Assembly: GCA_963844845.1 (NCBI GenBank) | Contig: CAWJPW010000003.1 | Span: 682,001 to 746,000 of the forward strand | Length of the DNA: 64,000 bases | DNA from: CAWJPW01 sp963844845 | GTDB taxonomy: Bacteria > Acidobacteriota > Thermoanaerobaculia > Thermoanaerobaculales > Sulfomarinibacteraceae | Reading direction: 5' to 3' | In this document: piece after piece, positions 26,179 through 34,959 of the stretch | Layout: each line of letters begins with the position of its first letter | How positions within the stretch are numbered: position 1 is the first letter of the stretch | Program-made: the position numbers and the translations under genes | The notes under the pieces: model-generated | Told to the model about the DNA's origin: nothing | The model's database searches: none | Seen by the model: only the letters and a program-made list of their open reading frames with translations

Positions 26179-26937
26179 ATGATCGACGTCGCCCCGCGGC
26201 CGGAGGATTTCGGGATTCGTGCCCGCGACCTCGAGGCCACACCGACACCCTTCCTGGAGCAGCACCGGCCGGAGGCTGTGGGTCTCTTGTATCTCGTCGT
26301 GGTTGTCGGTGTCTTCACCATGCTGGCCGCAGCCTCCGGTTCCTTCGCCGCCGCCTCGTACCTGACGATCGTGGGGGTGGCGGCAGCCTCGGTGCTGCTG
26401 CTTCCTCTCGCCTTCTGCCTGGTGTGCGCCGCCGAGCAGCTCGAGGCGCGGTGGCTGTGCCGGACGGTCCCTGGGGTTGCCGCCGGCCGCGCCTACAGAG
26501 AGGCGCTCGATGCGTGGCGCGCTCGCCGGGGCGCGGTCCCCTCCCCGCCGTGGTTCGCCCTATCGCGAGCGGCGTTGGCGGCGCGGCTCGCCGAGGCGCT
26601 ACGCCGGGCCGGCGCGGACCTGGTGACCACACCGAAGGACTGGGACGTCGGCTATGACCTCGCTCTCCGTGTCTCCGGGCGCACCGTGCTGGTACGCTGC
26701 GTGGATGGGCGGGACCCTGCACCGGCGGGGATCGGACGTGAGCTGGCAGCGCTGCTGGCCGACGGCGTCGGCGACGAAGCGGTGGTGGCGGCGCCGGCGG
26801 GAGCCGAAGCCGCGCTCCGGCGATTCGTTGTCGGGCGGCCGATCCGGGTGGTAAGCGAGCTCGAGCTGGACGCCCTGACGCTGGTGGCGTCGGCGGCGGG
26901 CGAGCCCGCCCCCGGCGCGGAGGTTCAGCGTCGCTGA
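26179..26937 (+). CDS. two-TM protein with a degenerate Mrr/restriction-endonuclease-like domain
   Basis: 252 residues from ATG at 26179 (GGAGG 5 nt upstream). Two hydrophobic segments near 35-60 and 65-90 precede a soluble domain. Within it, RRAGADLVTTPKDWDVGYDLAL followed by VLVRCVDGRD resembles the Mrr-type nuclease core (D-x-G-x-D then Q-x-K), but the final lysine is missing, and a PIRVVSELELDAL tail matches the usual end of that fold. If correct it is an inactive, membrane-tethered nuclease fold. This is my reading of the pattern, not a firm family assignment; otherwise it is a hypothetical membrane protein. Confidence 0.6.
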   Translation: MIDVAPRPEDFGIRARDLEATPTPFLEQHRPEAVGLLYLVVVVGVFTMLAAASGSFAAASYLTIVGVAAASVLLLPLAFCLVCAAEQLEARWLCRTVPGVAAGRAYREALDAWRARRGAVPSPPWFALSRAALAARLAEALRRAGADLVTTPKDWDVGYDLALRVSGRTVLVRCVDGRDPAPAGIGRELAALLADGVGDEAVVAAPAGAEAALRRFVVGRPIRVVSELELDALTLVASAAGEPAPGAEVQRR

Positions 26938-27144
26938 GCGGCGTGGCTCAATCGTAGCGGGCGGTCACCGGCCACACCGGGGTGCGGCCGTTGGCGCCGA
27001 TCTCACGCCACAGCCCGGGGGCGAAGCATGATAGGCGGTGAAAGTCTGGCCCAGGGCGGGTGTGGGCGCGCGACGCGTGGCAACCGGTGAGGGGTCGAGA
27101 CCCGCACGGAATCGCGACAACAGCGAAGCTGTCGTGCCGCTGCC

Positions 27145-27173
27145 TTGCCGGGAGCCGGAAGTATCGCTAGCAT
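27145..27173 (+). promoter_or_regulatory. possible promoter of the second FG-GAP-type kinase
   Basis: TTGCCG (27145-27150), 17 bp, TAGCAT (27168-27173), each 4/6. The -10 is 14 nt before the ATG at 27188, the same spacing as in the paralogous kinase at 1909. Confidence 0.3.
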
Positions 27174-27187
27174 CGGATCTCGAGACG

Positions 27188-29869
27188 ATGCGCACCGATC
27201 AGTGGAGCAACACCCGAACTGCTCAGCCCGACGTGTGGTCGGCGGCCAGGCCGCGGCCGGCGCTGCCGGAGCGCTGGCGGCTGCTGCGCCTGCTGGGGCA
27301 CGGCGGCCAGGGTGATGTGTGGCTTGCCGAGGACACGGTGCTCCAGCAGCGGGTGGCGATCAAGGTCATCGACCGGATCGGCGGCGGTCGCACCGGTGAG
27401 GAGCGGACCCGGCGCGAGGCCCGACTCGGACGGAGCCTCGAGCACCCCCACCTGGTGCGCGTCCACGACCTGGTGGAGACGCCCGCACACCTGCTGGTGG
27501 TCATGGAATGGCTGCCCAGCGGTAGCCTGCGCCAGGAGCTCGAGGCCGGCGGGCCCCTGCCGGTGGCGCGGGTCGTGGATGTCGCCGGGGCGGCGTTGGA
27601 GGTGCTGGCCTACCTCCATCATTGGGGCGTCGTCCACCGTGACGTCAAGGTCTCGAACCTCCTGGTGACCGAGGACGGACGGGTCAAGCTGGGCGACCTC
27701 GGGCTGGTGCGGCAGAGCGAGGTCCCCAGCGACCTCACCCGGACCGGCATCACCGTCGGCACGCCGCTGTACATGAGCCCGGAGCAGCTGCGTGGCGAGG
27801 AGCCGGCCCCGCCCTCCGATCTCTACTCCCTCGGGGTTACCCTGCACCGGCTGCTCACCGGCCGACATCCCTTCGCCGCCTCATCGGAGTTCCAGGTCGC
27901 CGACGGCCACCTGCACGGGCGCCCGGAGTCGGTGCGCCGGCACCGCCGCGACTGCCCCCGCTGGCTGGCGGCCTTCGTGCGGCGCCTGCTCGAGAAGCGG
28001 CCCGAGGACCGCTGGCCCGACGCGGCGGCGGCGCTGGCCGACTTCCGCCGCCACCGGAGCACGCTGTGGCGCAGGGTGGCGGCTCGCACCGCCGCGGCGG
28101 CAATGGTGCTGGCGGGGATCGGCCTCGCCGGCTGGCTCGCCGCGCGCCCCACGGGGCTCGCCCGGGTGGCGGTGCAGGGCGACCAGCTGGTCGCCTTCGA
28201 CACCGGCGGCGTGGAGCTGTGGCGGCGGTCGTTCGATGGGGTGATTCGATCTCCGCTCGTCGAGAACCTCGTCGGCTCTCCAGACGCGGAGGTTGCCCTC
28301 GGGCTCGACCACCGCGAGTGGCTTACGGATCGTCGGATCACCGAGTTCATCCTGCTCGGACATGACGGCGGGACGCTTTACCGGGCGGAGGTGGCCCCCC
28401 GCCTCGTCGATCAGGTTGCACCGCATCTGAGCTCGGATTTGGAGCTTCGCCAGCGATGGACGACGGACCTCAGGGGCGACGGACATCGTGAGGTCCTTTT
28501 CGAGGTCCGGCATCGCCTGTGGTATCCGTCGGCGCTCTTCCTGTGGGCGCCAGAGGGGGGAGGCAAGCTTGTCCCCATCCTGATCAACGGGGGTCGACTG
28601 GAAGATGTCAGGTCGGCCGACATCGACGGAGACGGTGAGCCGGAGATCTTCGTGGCGGGGGTGAATAACCAACTTGGATATCAGCATTTCGTCGCCGTCT
28701 TGCGGGGGACAGGGCCGTGGGTGGGTCGCAGTCTCTCTCCCGACCTCGTTTCCGAGCGAGAGGTGCCTCATGGTGGGCCGGAGCTTCTCTCGTATGCGTT
28801 GCTCGGGCCGGTCAGGGGGACGCTCGCATTCAAGACCATAGGCCCAGAGGGAATCGTCGTGCAGCGCGGCGCGAAGCAGGAGCGGCTGTCGCCCCGGGGG
28901 GTTCCGCTTGACTCTCCGGTGATTGGGCTTTCGCCGAAGCGGGTGATGGGCTATTGGAGAGATTTCGATGCCGCCTGCCGAGAGGTCATCTCGAGCGGTG
29001 ACACAGGCCAACTGGAGGAGGTGCGGGCACGCTACCAAGTGGTGCTTGGCGACGGTCGGGTCGATATTGCCAGCCGGCTCGTTGCCGCTGCAAGCCTGGC
29101 ACAGTTCGGCCGTGCCCAGGCCGCGATCACAGCGCTCCGGGTTCCGGAAACGCTCCGCTCCACCTTCTCGGACGTCGATCTTCGCCGAGGTGAGCTCCTC
29201 CTTATCATGGGCCGGAGGGCTGAGGGCCGGTCGGCCGTGCTCGACTCGATGTCCCCGCGCAGTGATGGTCGAGGCGCGTTCGACGCGACGCTTCTCCTCG
29301 GCCTCGACGCTGCTCTGACGCTCGACCGATCCCTGCTGCAGCAGATCGATGCGAGAGCGCTGGCGGTATCGACGCGCTGGCTGGAGATCTTCATGTCAAT
29401 GGTGCGCCCGGCCTTCGCCTTCTGTGAGGGGCAGTGGCAGGATCCGAGCCTGGAGCACGGTGTATCTGTGAAGCTGTTCGCGCCCGACTCAGTCCTCCTC
29501 CTCTGGGCGCGCATGGAGCGCGGCGAGCTCACTCCGGAGCAGGCCATCGCCGCCGCGGAGTCGCTCGAGGGCAACACCGAGCGGCGCCACGTGGCGTGGC
29601 TGCTGGAGGCCACGGCGCACCTCAGGCTCGGCGAGGCGGACGCCGCGCGGGGCCTCGCCCGCTCGGCACTGGAGATGATCCAGCGCTTCGGCCGCACCCA
29701 CTACGAGTGGTACTTCTGGACGCCGCTGGCCGAGACGGTGTACGGCGAGGCGCTGCTCGCCGACGGCGAGCCGGCGGCGGCGAGGCCGCACCTCGCCGAG
29801 GCGGTGCGGCTGGCGCCGCGCACCTGGTTCGGGCGGCGGGCGGCGAAGCTCCTGGCCGACGGCCGCTGA
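27188..29869 (+). CDS. Ser/Thr protein kinase with FG-GAP-like and helical repeat ectodomain
   Basis: About 893 residues from ATG at 27188; the same frame is open from a GTG at 27038, but those 50 residues look non-coding. The kinase domain has LLGHGGQGDVWLA, VAIK, HRDVKVSN, DLG for DFG, YMSPEQ. A membrane segment (AAAAMVLAGIGLAGWLAA) follows, then a beta-rich region with DIDGDGEPEI, and an alpha-helical TPR-like C-terminus. It matches the left-edge kinase not only in the kinase domain (RRDCPRWL) but also just after the membrane segment (VELWRRSF / HTAWRRDL), so the sensor parts are homologous too. Confidence 0.85.
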   Translation: MRTDQWSNTRTAQPDVWSAARPRPALPERWRLLRLLGHGGQGDVWLAEDTVLQQRVAIKVIDRIGGGRTGEERTRREARLGRSLEHPHLVRVHDLVETPAHLLVVMEWLPSGSLRQELEAGGPLPVARVVDVAGAALEVLAYLHHWGVVHRDVKVSNLLVTEDGRVKLGDLGLVRQSEVPSDLTRTGITVGTPLYMSPEQLRGEEPAPPSDLYSLGVTLHRLLTGRHPFAASSEFQVADGHLHGRPESVRRHRRDCPRWLAAFVRRLLEKRPEDRWPDAAAALADFRRHRSTLWRRVAARTAAAAMVLAGIGLAGWLAARPTGLARVAVQGDQLVAFDTGGVELWRRSFDGVIRSPLVENLVGSPDAEVALGLDHREWLTDRRITEFILLGHDGGTLYRAEVAPRLVDQVAPHLSSDLELRQRWTTDLRGDGHREVLFEVRHRLWYPSALFLWAPEGGGKLVPILINGGRLEDVRSADIDGDGEPEIFVAGVNNQLGYQHFVAVLRGTGPWVGRSLSPDLVSEREVPHGGPELLSYALLGPVRGTLAFKTIGPEGIVVQRGAKQERLSPRGVPLDSPVIGLSPKRVMGYWRDFDAACREVISSGDTGQLEEVRARYQVVLGDGRVDIASRLVAAASLAQFGRAQAAITALRVPETLRSTFSDVDLRRGELLLIMGRRAEGRSAVLDSMSPRSDGRGAFDATLLLGLDAALTLDRSLLQQIDARALAVSTRWLEIFMSMVRPAFAFCEGQWQDPSLEHGVSVKLFAPDSVLLLWARMERGELTPEQAIAAAESLEGNTERRHVAWLLEATAHLRLGEADAARGLARSALEMIQRFGRTHYEWYFWTPLAETVYGEALLADGEPAAARPHLAEAVRLAPRTWFGRRAAKLLADGR

Positions 29870-29884
29870 GCGCGGTCCGGGCGC

Positions 29885-31090
29885 CTACCCTCCTCGGACC
29901 TTCACCCGGGTGCCGTCACCGACGCTGTCCGGCGGGTGCAGCACGACCGTGTCGCCCTCGGCGAGGCCCGACTTCACCTCGGCAGCGAGGTCGCTCCGGT
30001 GGCCCAGCTCCAGCGTGGTCAGGCTGGCGCGGCCGCCGATCAGCTGGAATGCCGCCCAGTCGTCGCCGCGCCGGAAGAGTGCGCCCGTCGGTACCTGGAG
30101 GACCGAGCTGCTCTCCCATGTCACCACGTGGGTCTCCACCCGGTAGCCGTCACCGAGCGACCCCCAGCGCTGTCGCGGCTCGGCGAAGTCGCTGATGACA
30201 TTGACGCGCTGCTCCTCGACCCCCAGCGCCGAGACCTTGAGAAAGCCGTGCGGATCGACACGGCGTACGATGCCGGCGAGCATCCCGTTGCCGCCCCAGC
30301 GGCCAATCTCCACCCGCATGCCCGGGCGAATCTGCACCGCGTCGGTGGACAGGTAGTCGGAGGCGATCTCGAGGTTCGCGGGGTCGCCCACCACCAGGAG
30401 GGGCGTGCCCGCGGGAACCACGCCGGCGCTCTCGCGCAGTCGCTCGAGGACGACACCGTCCACCGGCGAGCGCACGGTGAGGGTGCCGCGGCCGTGGCTG
30501 CCGGCGCCCGGCTCCAGGAGGGCGGCGCGGGCCTGGGCCACCTGGTGGCCGGCCGCCTCCACCGCCGCCTCGGCGGCGGCGAGCTCCTGGGCGGTGGCGC
30601 GGGCGTCGGCCTGGGCGGCGTCGGCACGGTCCTGGGACACCGAGTCCCTGGCCACCAGCTGCTGCATCCGCCGCCACTCCGCGGCGGCGTAGTCGTGCCG
30701 TGCCGCTGCGCGATCGCGTTCCGCCTTGGCCTGGTCCACGGCGGCCCGGGCGACTGCCAGCCGGGCCTCGGCCTCGGCCCGGGAGCGCGCGTCCAGCGGC
30801 ACCGGCTCGGACGGTACCAGCGTTGCCAGCACCGTGCTGTCGGCGGAGACGGGGTCGCCGACCTCCAGCTCGATGCGGAGCAGCTGTCCGGCTGCCGGTG
30901 CCGACACCTCGTAGCGCTCGCGGAGCCGGGTCTTGCCCTCGTGGTCCAGGGTGGTCTCGAGGGGGCCGCGGGTCGCGGCGGCGGCATCGACCTCCACCGC
31001 CCGGGGCCACAGGGCGAGGGCCAGCAGTGCGGCCACCACCAGGCCTACCCCGCCCCAGATGATGATGCGTCGTCGGGTCACCTTCTGCAT
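29885..31090 (-). CDS. HlyD/MacA-type periplasmic adaptor (membrane fusion protein)
   Basis: 401 residues. An N-terminal membrane anchor (IIIWGGVGLVVAALLALALW) is followed by a split lipoyl domain, a long alpha-helical hairpin (about 95-200, rich in Ala/Arg/Gln heptads) and beta-barrel and membrane-proximal domains (TVRSPVDGVVL, VPTGALFRRGDDW). It would link the FtsX-type permease to an outer membrane channel. It is the last gene of the TetR-ATPase-permease-adaptor operon, 3 nt after the permease stop. Its end is 15 bp from the convergent kinase gene. Confidence 0.87.
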   Translation of the reverse strand: MQKVTRRRIIIWGGVGLVVAALLALALWPRAVEVDAAAATRGPLETTLDHEGKTRLRERYEVSAPAAGQLLRIELEVGDPVSADSTVLATLVPSEPVPLDARSRAEAEARLAVARAAVDQAKAERDRAAARHDYAAAEWRRMQQLVARDSVSQDRADAAQADARATAQELAAAEAAVEAAGHQVAQARAALLEPGAGSHGRGTLTVRSPVDGVVLERLRESAGVVPAGTPLLVVGDPANLEIASDYLSTDAVQIRPGMRVEIGRWGGNGMLAGIVRRVDPHGFLKVSALGVEEQRVNVISDFAEPRQRWGSLGDGYRVETHVVTWESSSVLQVPTGALFRRGDDWAAFQLIGGRASLTTLELGHRSDLAAEVKSGLAEGDTVVLHPPDSVGDGTRVKVRGG

Positions 31091-31093
31091 GGA

Positions 31094-33457
31094 TCACTCC
31101 CGGGTCTTGAGCACGGCGATGAGGTCGAGGCGGTCGAGGGTGCGGCGCACCCACAGCGCGGACAGCGCGGAGGCGACGAGCACGGTGATGGCGGAGCGGG
31201 CCAGGGTGAGCGGCGCAACCACCATCGGCATCCGGAACACCTCGGTGTCGTACACCTGCACCATGCCGGCGGCCATGGCGTAGCCGAGCGCGAGGCCGAG
31301 GGGAACCGCGGCGAGGGTGACGACCGCGAGCTCGCCGAGCAGGATGTAGGAGATCTCGCCGCGGGTGAGGCCGATCACCCTGAGGGTCGCCAGCTCGCGG
31401 CGACGCTCGGAGAGCGACACCCGGGCGGTGTTGTAGACCACTCCGGCGGCGATGATGGTGGCGAACACGATGGAGATCGTGCGCATGATGGCGAAGCTCT
31501 CCAGGAGCGTGTTGCGGAAGCTCTCGATCGCCGCCCGGCGAAGGGACACGCCCGCCACCCGCGGCAGGCCCTTGACGGCGCGGTAGAGGGCGTCCATGCG
31601 GTCGCCGTCCACCATCAGGTAGGCGCCCGACAGCACGGCACCCTCCTCCAGGCGGCGGTGCAGCTGAGGTAGGCTCATGTAGACGTTGGTGCCAATCAGG
31701 TCATTCACCACCGCCGCAACCGGCAGCTCGAGCACCGGCCGCCGTCCCTCGAGCACCTCGACGGTGAGCTCCTCGCCGGGCCGTACCCGGAGGATCTCGG
31801 CGAGCTTGGCCGAGAGCAGCAGGCCGCGCGGCGGGATCGGTATCACCTTGCCGTCACGATCTACCACACGGTTGAGACGGGACGAGGGCGGCAGGCCCGT
31901 GATGCCGGTGGTGCGTGAGCGGTGGTCGTGGCGCAGGCGCACCGCCACGGCGCGGTAGGGCTCCGCCAGAAGCACGCCCGGGAGGCGACGGACCTCGTCA
32001 AGGGCCGACGGCGAGGCCGGCTCCACGAAGGAGACGGTGGCGTCCTGCCGCTGCGCCTGGAAGAACTCGCGATCGAGCAGCACGTTCATGGAGTCCAGGG
32101 AGAAGGTCCCGGCCACCAGGATGGCGCCGCCAAAGGCGATGCCCAGCACGGAGATGGCACCACGTGCCGGTCGGCGCTGGAGGTGGCGGGCGATCATGCG
32201 AGCCGGCTGGGAGAGAAAGCGACCGAGGCCGAGGCGCTCCACCAGGCTGGGCCGGAACGAGGCGGGGGGCTCGGGGCGCATGGCCTCGGCGGGAGGCAGC
32301 ACCACCGCCCGCCGGACGGCTCCCAGGGCGCCGAGCACGGCGGCGGCCAGGCTCACCCCCAGCGCCTCCGCCACCAGCGACGGCGGCAGGCGGTAGCGCA
32401 GGATGGGAAACTTGTAGAACTCTGTGTAGATGCGGGTGAGGCCGGCGCCCAGCCACGCGCCCGCCGCGAGCCCCATGGCGGCGCCCAGCGCCGCCACGAC
32501 GAGCCCCCACTTGACGTAGTGCATCGCCACCACGCGGTTGCTGTAACCCAGCGCCTTCATGGCGGCGATCTGCTCGCGCTGCAGGGTCACGGTGCGGGAG
32601 AGCACCACGTTGAGGAGGAAGGCGGCGACGCCCAGGAAGATGATCGGCAGCACCGAGCCGAAGGAGCGCAGGCCGGCGAGCTCGCTCTGGAGGTAGAAGT
32701 TTGACGGCTGCAGCGAGCGCGGGATGGAGCCGGTGCCGCCCCACGGGGCGAGGATGCGGTCGATCCTGGAGATCACCTCGGCCACCGACCCGCCCGGGGC
32801 CACTCGCACCGACACGTCGTTGAACGCCCCCTCGAGGTCAAAGGCGTCGCCCAGTGCGCGACGGCCCATCCACACCACACCGTAGAGGCGCTCATCGGTG
32901 ATCACCTCGCCGGGACGGATGGTGTAGACGAACTCCGGAGACAGGGCGACACCGATGACACGCAGGTGGCGTCGCCGGCCGTTGAGCACCGCCGTGAAGC
33001 CGTCACCCAGGCCCAGGTGGTTGGCGTCGGCGAACGTACGGTTGACGATCACGTCGTCGGGGTGGTCGCGGCTCACCCAGTGGCCGCGGGCCAGGAAGAG
33101 GTCGTTCACGGCCGGCCGGGCGCCCTCGGGGATCGAGACGAAATGTCCGGTGGCGGGCTCGGCGAGCCCGGGGACGTCGAGGTTGACGTCGGCCACCACG
33201 CGGGTCTGCACCTGGGCCACGCCGGGGATGCGCGCGATGTCGTCGGCCACCCACTGCGGCGCCCGCTTGAGCGCGGCGAAGACGTCGCCGAAACGCTCCC
33301 GCTGGTAGTACTCCCGTTGGGTGAGGTCGAGGGAGGCGAACGCCGAGAGCAGGAGCAGGAACATCGCGACGCCGGCGCCGATGACCAGGGCTATGGCGAC
33401 GACCTGGCCGCGGATCCCCCACAGGTCACGGACGAGCTTGCGGTCGACGGCGCGCAT
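31094..33457 (-). CDS. ABC transporter permease with two FtsX domains (DevC/MacB-type)
   Basis: About 787 residues. The N-terminal helix is followed by a periplasmic MacB-like core domain, a three-helix FtsX unit near 275-400, a second helix and core domain, and a second FtsX unit near 660-785 (SLSERRRELATLRVIGLTRGE). This duplicated layout is typical of lipid or lipoprotein-related exporters working by mechanotransmission rather than classic alternating access. I prefer the ATG at 33457, with AGGTGG 5 nt upstream; a GTG at 33466 overlapping the ATPase stop is possible. The cargo is unknown. Confidence 0.87.
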   Translation of the reverse strand: MRAVDRKLVRDLWGIRGQVVAIALVIGAGVAMFLLLLSAFASLDLTQREYYQRERFGDVFAALKRAPQWVADDIARIPGVAQVQTRVVADVNLDVPGLAEPATGHFVSIPEGARPAVNDLFLARGHWVSRDHPDDVIVNRTFADANHLGLGDGFTAVLNGRRRHLRVIGVALSPEFVYTIRPGEVITDERLYGVVWMGRRALGDAFDLEGAFNDVSVRVAPGGSVAEVISRIDRILAPWGGTGSIPRSLQPSNFYLQSELAGLRSFGSVLPIIFLGVAAFLLNVVLSRTVTLQREQIAAMKALGYSNRVVAMHYVKWGLVVAALGAAMGLAAGAWLGAGLTRIYTEFYKFPILRYRLPPSLVAEALGVSLAAAVLGALGAVRRAVVLPPAEAMRPEPPASFRPSLVERLGLGRFLSQPARMIARHLQRRPARGAISVLGIAFGGAILVAGTFSLDSMNVLLDREFFQAQRQDATVSFVEPASPSALDEVRRLPGVLLAEPYRAVAVRLRHDHRSRTTGITGLPPSSRLNRVVDRDGKVIPIPPRGLLLSAKLAEILRVRPGEELTVEVLEGRRPVLELPVAAVVNDLIGTNVYMSLPQLHRRLEEGAVLSGAYLMVDGDRMDALYRAVKGLPRVAGVSLRRAAIESFRNTLLESFAIMRTISIVFATIIAAGVVYNTARVSLSERRRELATLRVIGLTRGEISYILLGELAVVTLAAVPLGLALGYAMAAGMVQVYDTEVFRMPMVVAPLTLARSAITVLVASALSALWVRRTLDRLDLIAVLKTRE

Positions 33458-33459
33458 CC

Positions 33460-34182
33460 TCACCACCTGATCTCGCCGGGCGGAACGCGCACTTCTACCC
33501 GGCGGACATCCGACACCCGGCCGTCGGTGAGGGTCACCACCCGGTCGGCCATCTCGGCGATGGCGGCGTTGTGGGTGATGACGACGACGGTGGTGCCGAG
33601 CTCACGGTTGACCCGCTCGAGCGCGTCCAGGACGACCACCCCGGTGGTGATGTCCAGCGCGCCGGTGGGCTCGTCGCAGAGCAACACGTCGGGGCGCTTG
33701 GCAATGGCGCGGGCGATGGCCACCCGCTGCTGCTGGCCGCCCGAGAGCTGCGCCGGGAAGTGGTCGAGCCGGTCGTCGAGGCCCATGAGCTCGAGGGCCT
33801 CCTCGGGGGCCATGGGGTCGTCGGAGATCTCGGTGACGAGGGCGACGTTCTCGCGGGCGGTGAGGCTGGGGATGAGGTTGTAGAACTGAAAGACGAAGCC
33901 CACCCAGCGGCGGCGGAACTCGGTGCGGACGGCCTCCGGGGCGCTGGTGAGATCCTGCTCCCGGTACAGCACCCGCCCCGAGGTGGGCTTGTCGAGGCCT
34001 CCGATGATGTTGAGCAGCGTCGACTTGCCGCTGCCGGAGTGACCGAGGAGGACGAGCAGCTCGCCCTCGGCGATCTCGAGGTCGACGCCGCGCAGGGCGT
34101 GCACCTCCACCTCGCCCATGCGGTAGACCTTGGTGAGCCCCTCCACCAGGAAGACCACGTCGGCGGTTGCCGATGAACTCAT
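33460..34182 (-). CDS. ABC transporter ATPase (LolD/MacB/DevA family)
   Basis: 240 residues from ATG at 34182 (GGGAGG 4 nt upstream, ATGA overlap with the TetR stop). Walker A GHSGSGKST, Q-loop FVFQFYNL, signature LSGGQQQR, Walker B VLLCDEPTGALD, H-loop ITHN. It energises the FtsX-type permease encoded immediately downstream. A longer in-frame reading to 34824 is a shadow of the TetR gene. Confidence 0.9.
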   Translation of the reverse strand: MSSSATADVVFLVEGLTKVYRMGEVEVHALRGVDLEIAEGELLVLLGHSGSGKSTLLNIIGGLDKPTSGRVLYREQDLTSAPEAVRTEFRRRWVGFVFQFYNLIPSLTARENVALVTEISDDPMAPEEALELMGLDDRLDHFPAQLSGGQQQRVAIARAIAKRPDVLLCDEPTGALDITTGVVVLDALERVNRELGTTVVVITHNAAIAEMADRVVTLTDGRVSDVRRVEVRVPPGEIRW

Positions 34183-34814
34183 TCGGCCTCCCCAGGGCCC
34201 GGCGGAGCAGCGAGCCGCCGCAGCAGACCGAAGAGCTCGTTTTCTAGATCCTCGAGCCGACCGGCCTCCAGCTCGTCCCAGTGCTCCACCATCCAGCGAT
34301 CGGCGGCCTCGGCGGCTGCGGCCACCACCGCCACCAGGAGATCGCCGGGCAGGTCGGCGCGGACCACCTTCAGCTCGCGGCCGCGTTCCAGGAGACGGGC
34401 GAGCCAGGCGCGGGCCTCCTCGAAGGGAGCGGCGAGGCGCTCGGCGTCCACCGTGGCGGGCGGCTGGTAGATAAGCCGACCGATTCCAGCCAGCCAGGGC
34501 TTCGCGCGTCCCTTTTTCGCCATCTCGGCCATGGCGGCCCCGAGCGTCGGCCAGAACGTCTCGGTCGAGAGCGCGTCGAGATCGAGGGGATGCTCCGGCA
34601 GGAGCTCCCGCCAGGCGAGCTCGGCCACGGTGGCGAAGAGGTCGGCCTTGTCGTCGAAGTAGTAGTAGAGCGCGCCCTTGCTGATCCCGGCTGCGGCGAT
34701 GATGCGATTGAGCGACGCACCCCCGTAGCCGTGGGAGGCGAACTCCCGGCCTGCCGCCTCGAGCAGGCAGCGGCGGCCCTCGGTGGGCAAACGTGAGAAA
34801 CGAGGACGCGGCAT
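34179..34814 (-). CDS. TetR-family regulator of the adjacent ABC exporter
   Basis: 211 residues. The N-terminal helix-turn-helix reads GYGGASLNRIIAAAGISKGALYYYFDDKADLF, the classic TetR signature; the rest is an all-helical ligand domain. It is first in the exporter operon, with translational coupling to the ATPase. Two ACC-ATCGGT boxes lie upstream of its start, so it probably represses its own operon and is relieved by an exported compound. Confidence 0.88.
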   Translation of the reverse strand: MPRPRFSRLPTEGRRCLLEAAGREFASHGYGGASLNRIIAAAGISKGALYYYFDDKADLFATVAELAWRELLPEHPLDLDALSTETFWPTLGAAMAEMAKKGRAKPWLAGIGRLIYQPPATVDAERLAAPFEEARAWLARLLERGRELKVVRADLPGDLLVAVVAAAAEAADRWMVEHWDELEAGRLEDLENELFGLLRRLAAPPGPGEAE

Positions 34815-34824
34815 GATGATACAA

Positions 34825-34861
34825 ACCTATCGGTCCAAACCATCAGTTCGACCAATCGGTC
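34825..34861 (-). promoter_or_regulatory. probable TetR operators (two boxes)
   Basis: ACCTATCGGT (34825-34834) and ACCAATCGGT (34851-34860, within GACC-N4-GGTC), 26 bp apart start to start, 10-47 bp upstream of the TetR ATG. Each is a near-palindrome ACCNATNGGT-like site as commonly bound by TetR dimers. Confidence 0.5.
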
Positions 34862-34959
34862 TAATATGTGACCGGTGAAGCAGGATGTCAAGCTCGGGAT
34901 GCTTGAACGCTCGAGTGGACGAGTGCTCGAACGACCGAACGTCAGCGAACGGCGATGTC

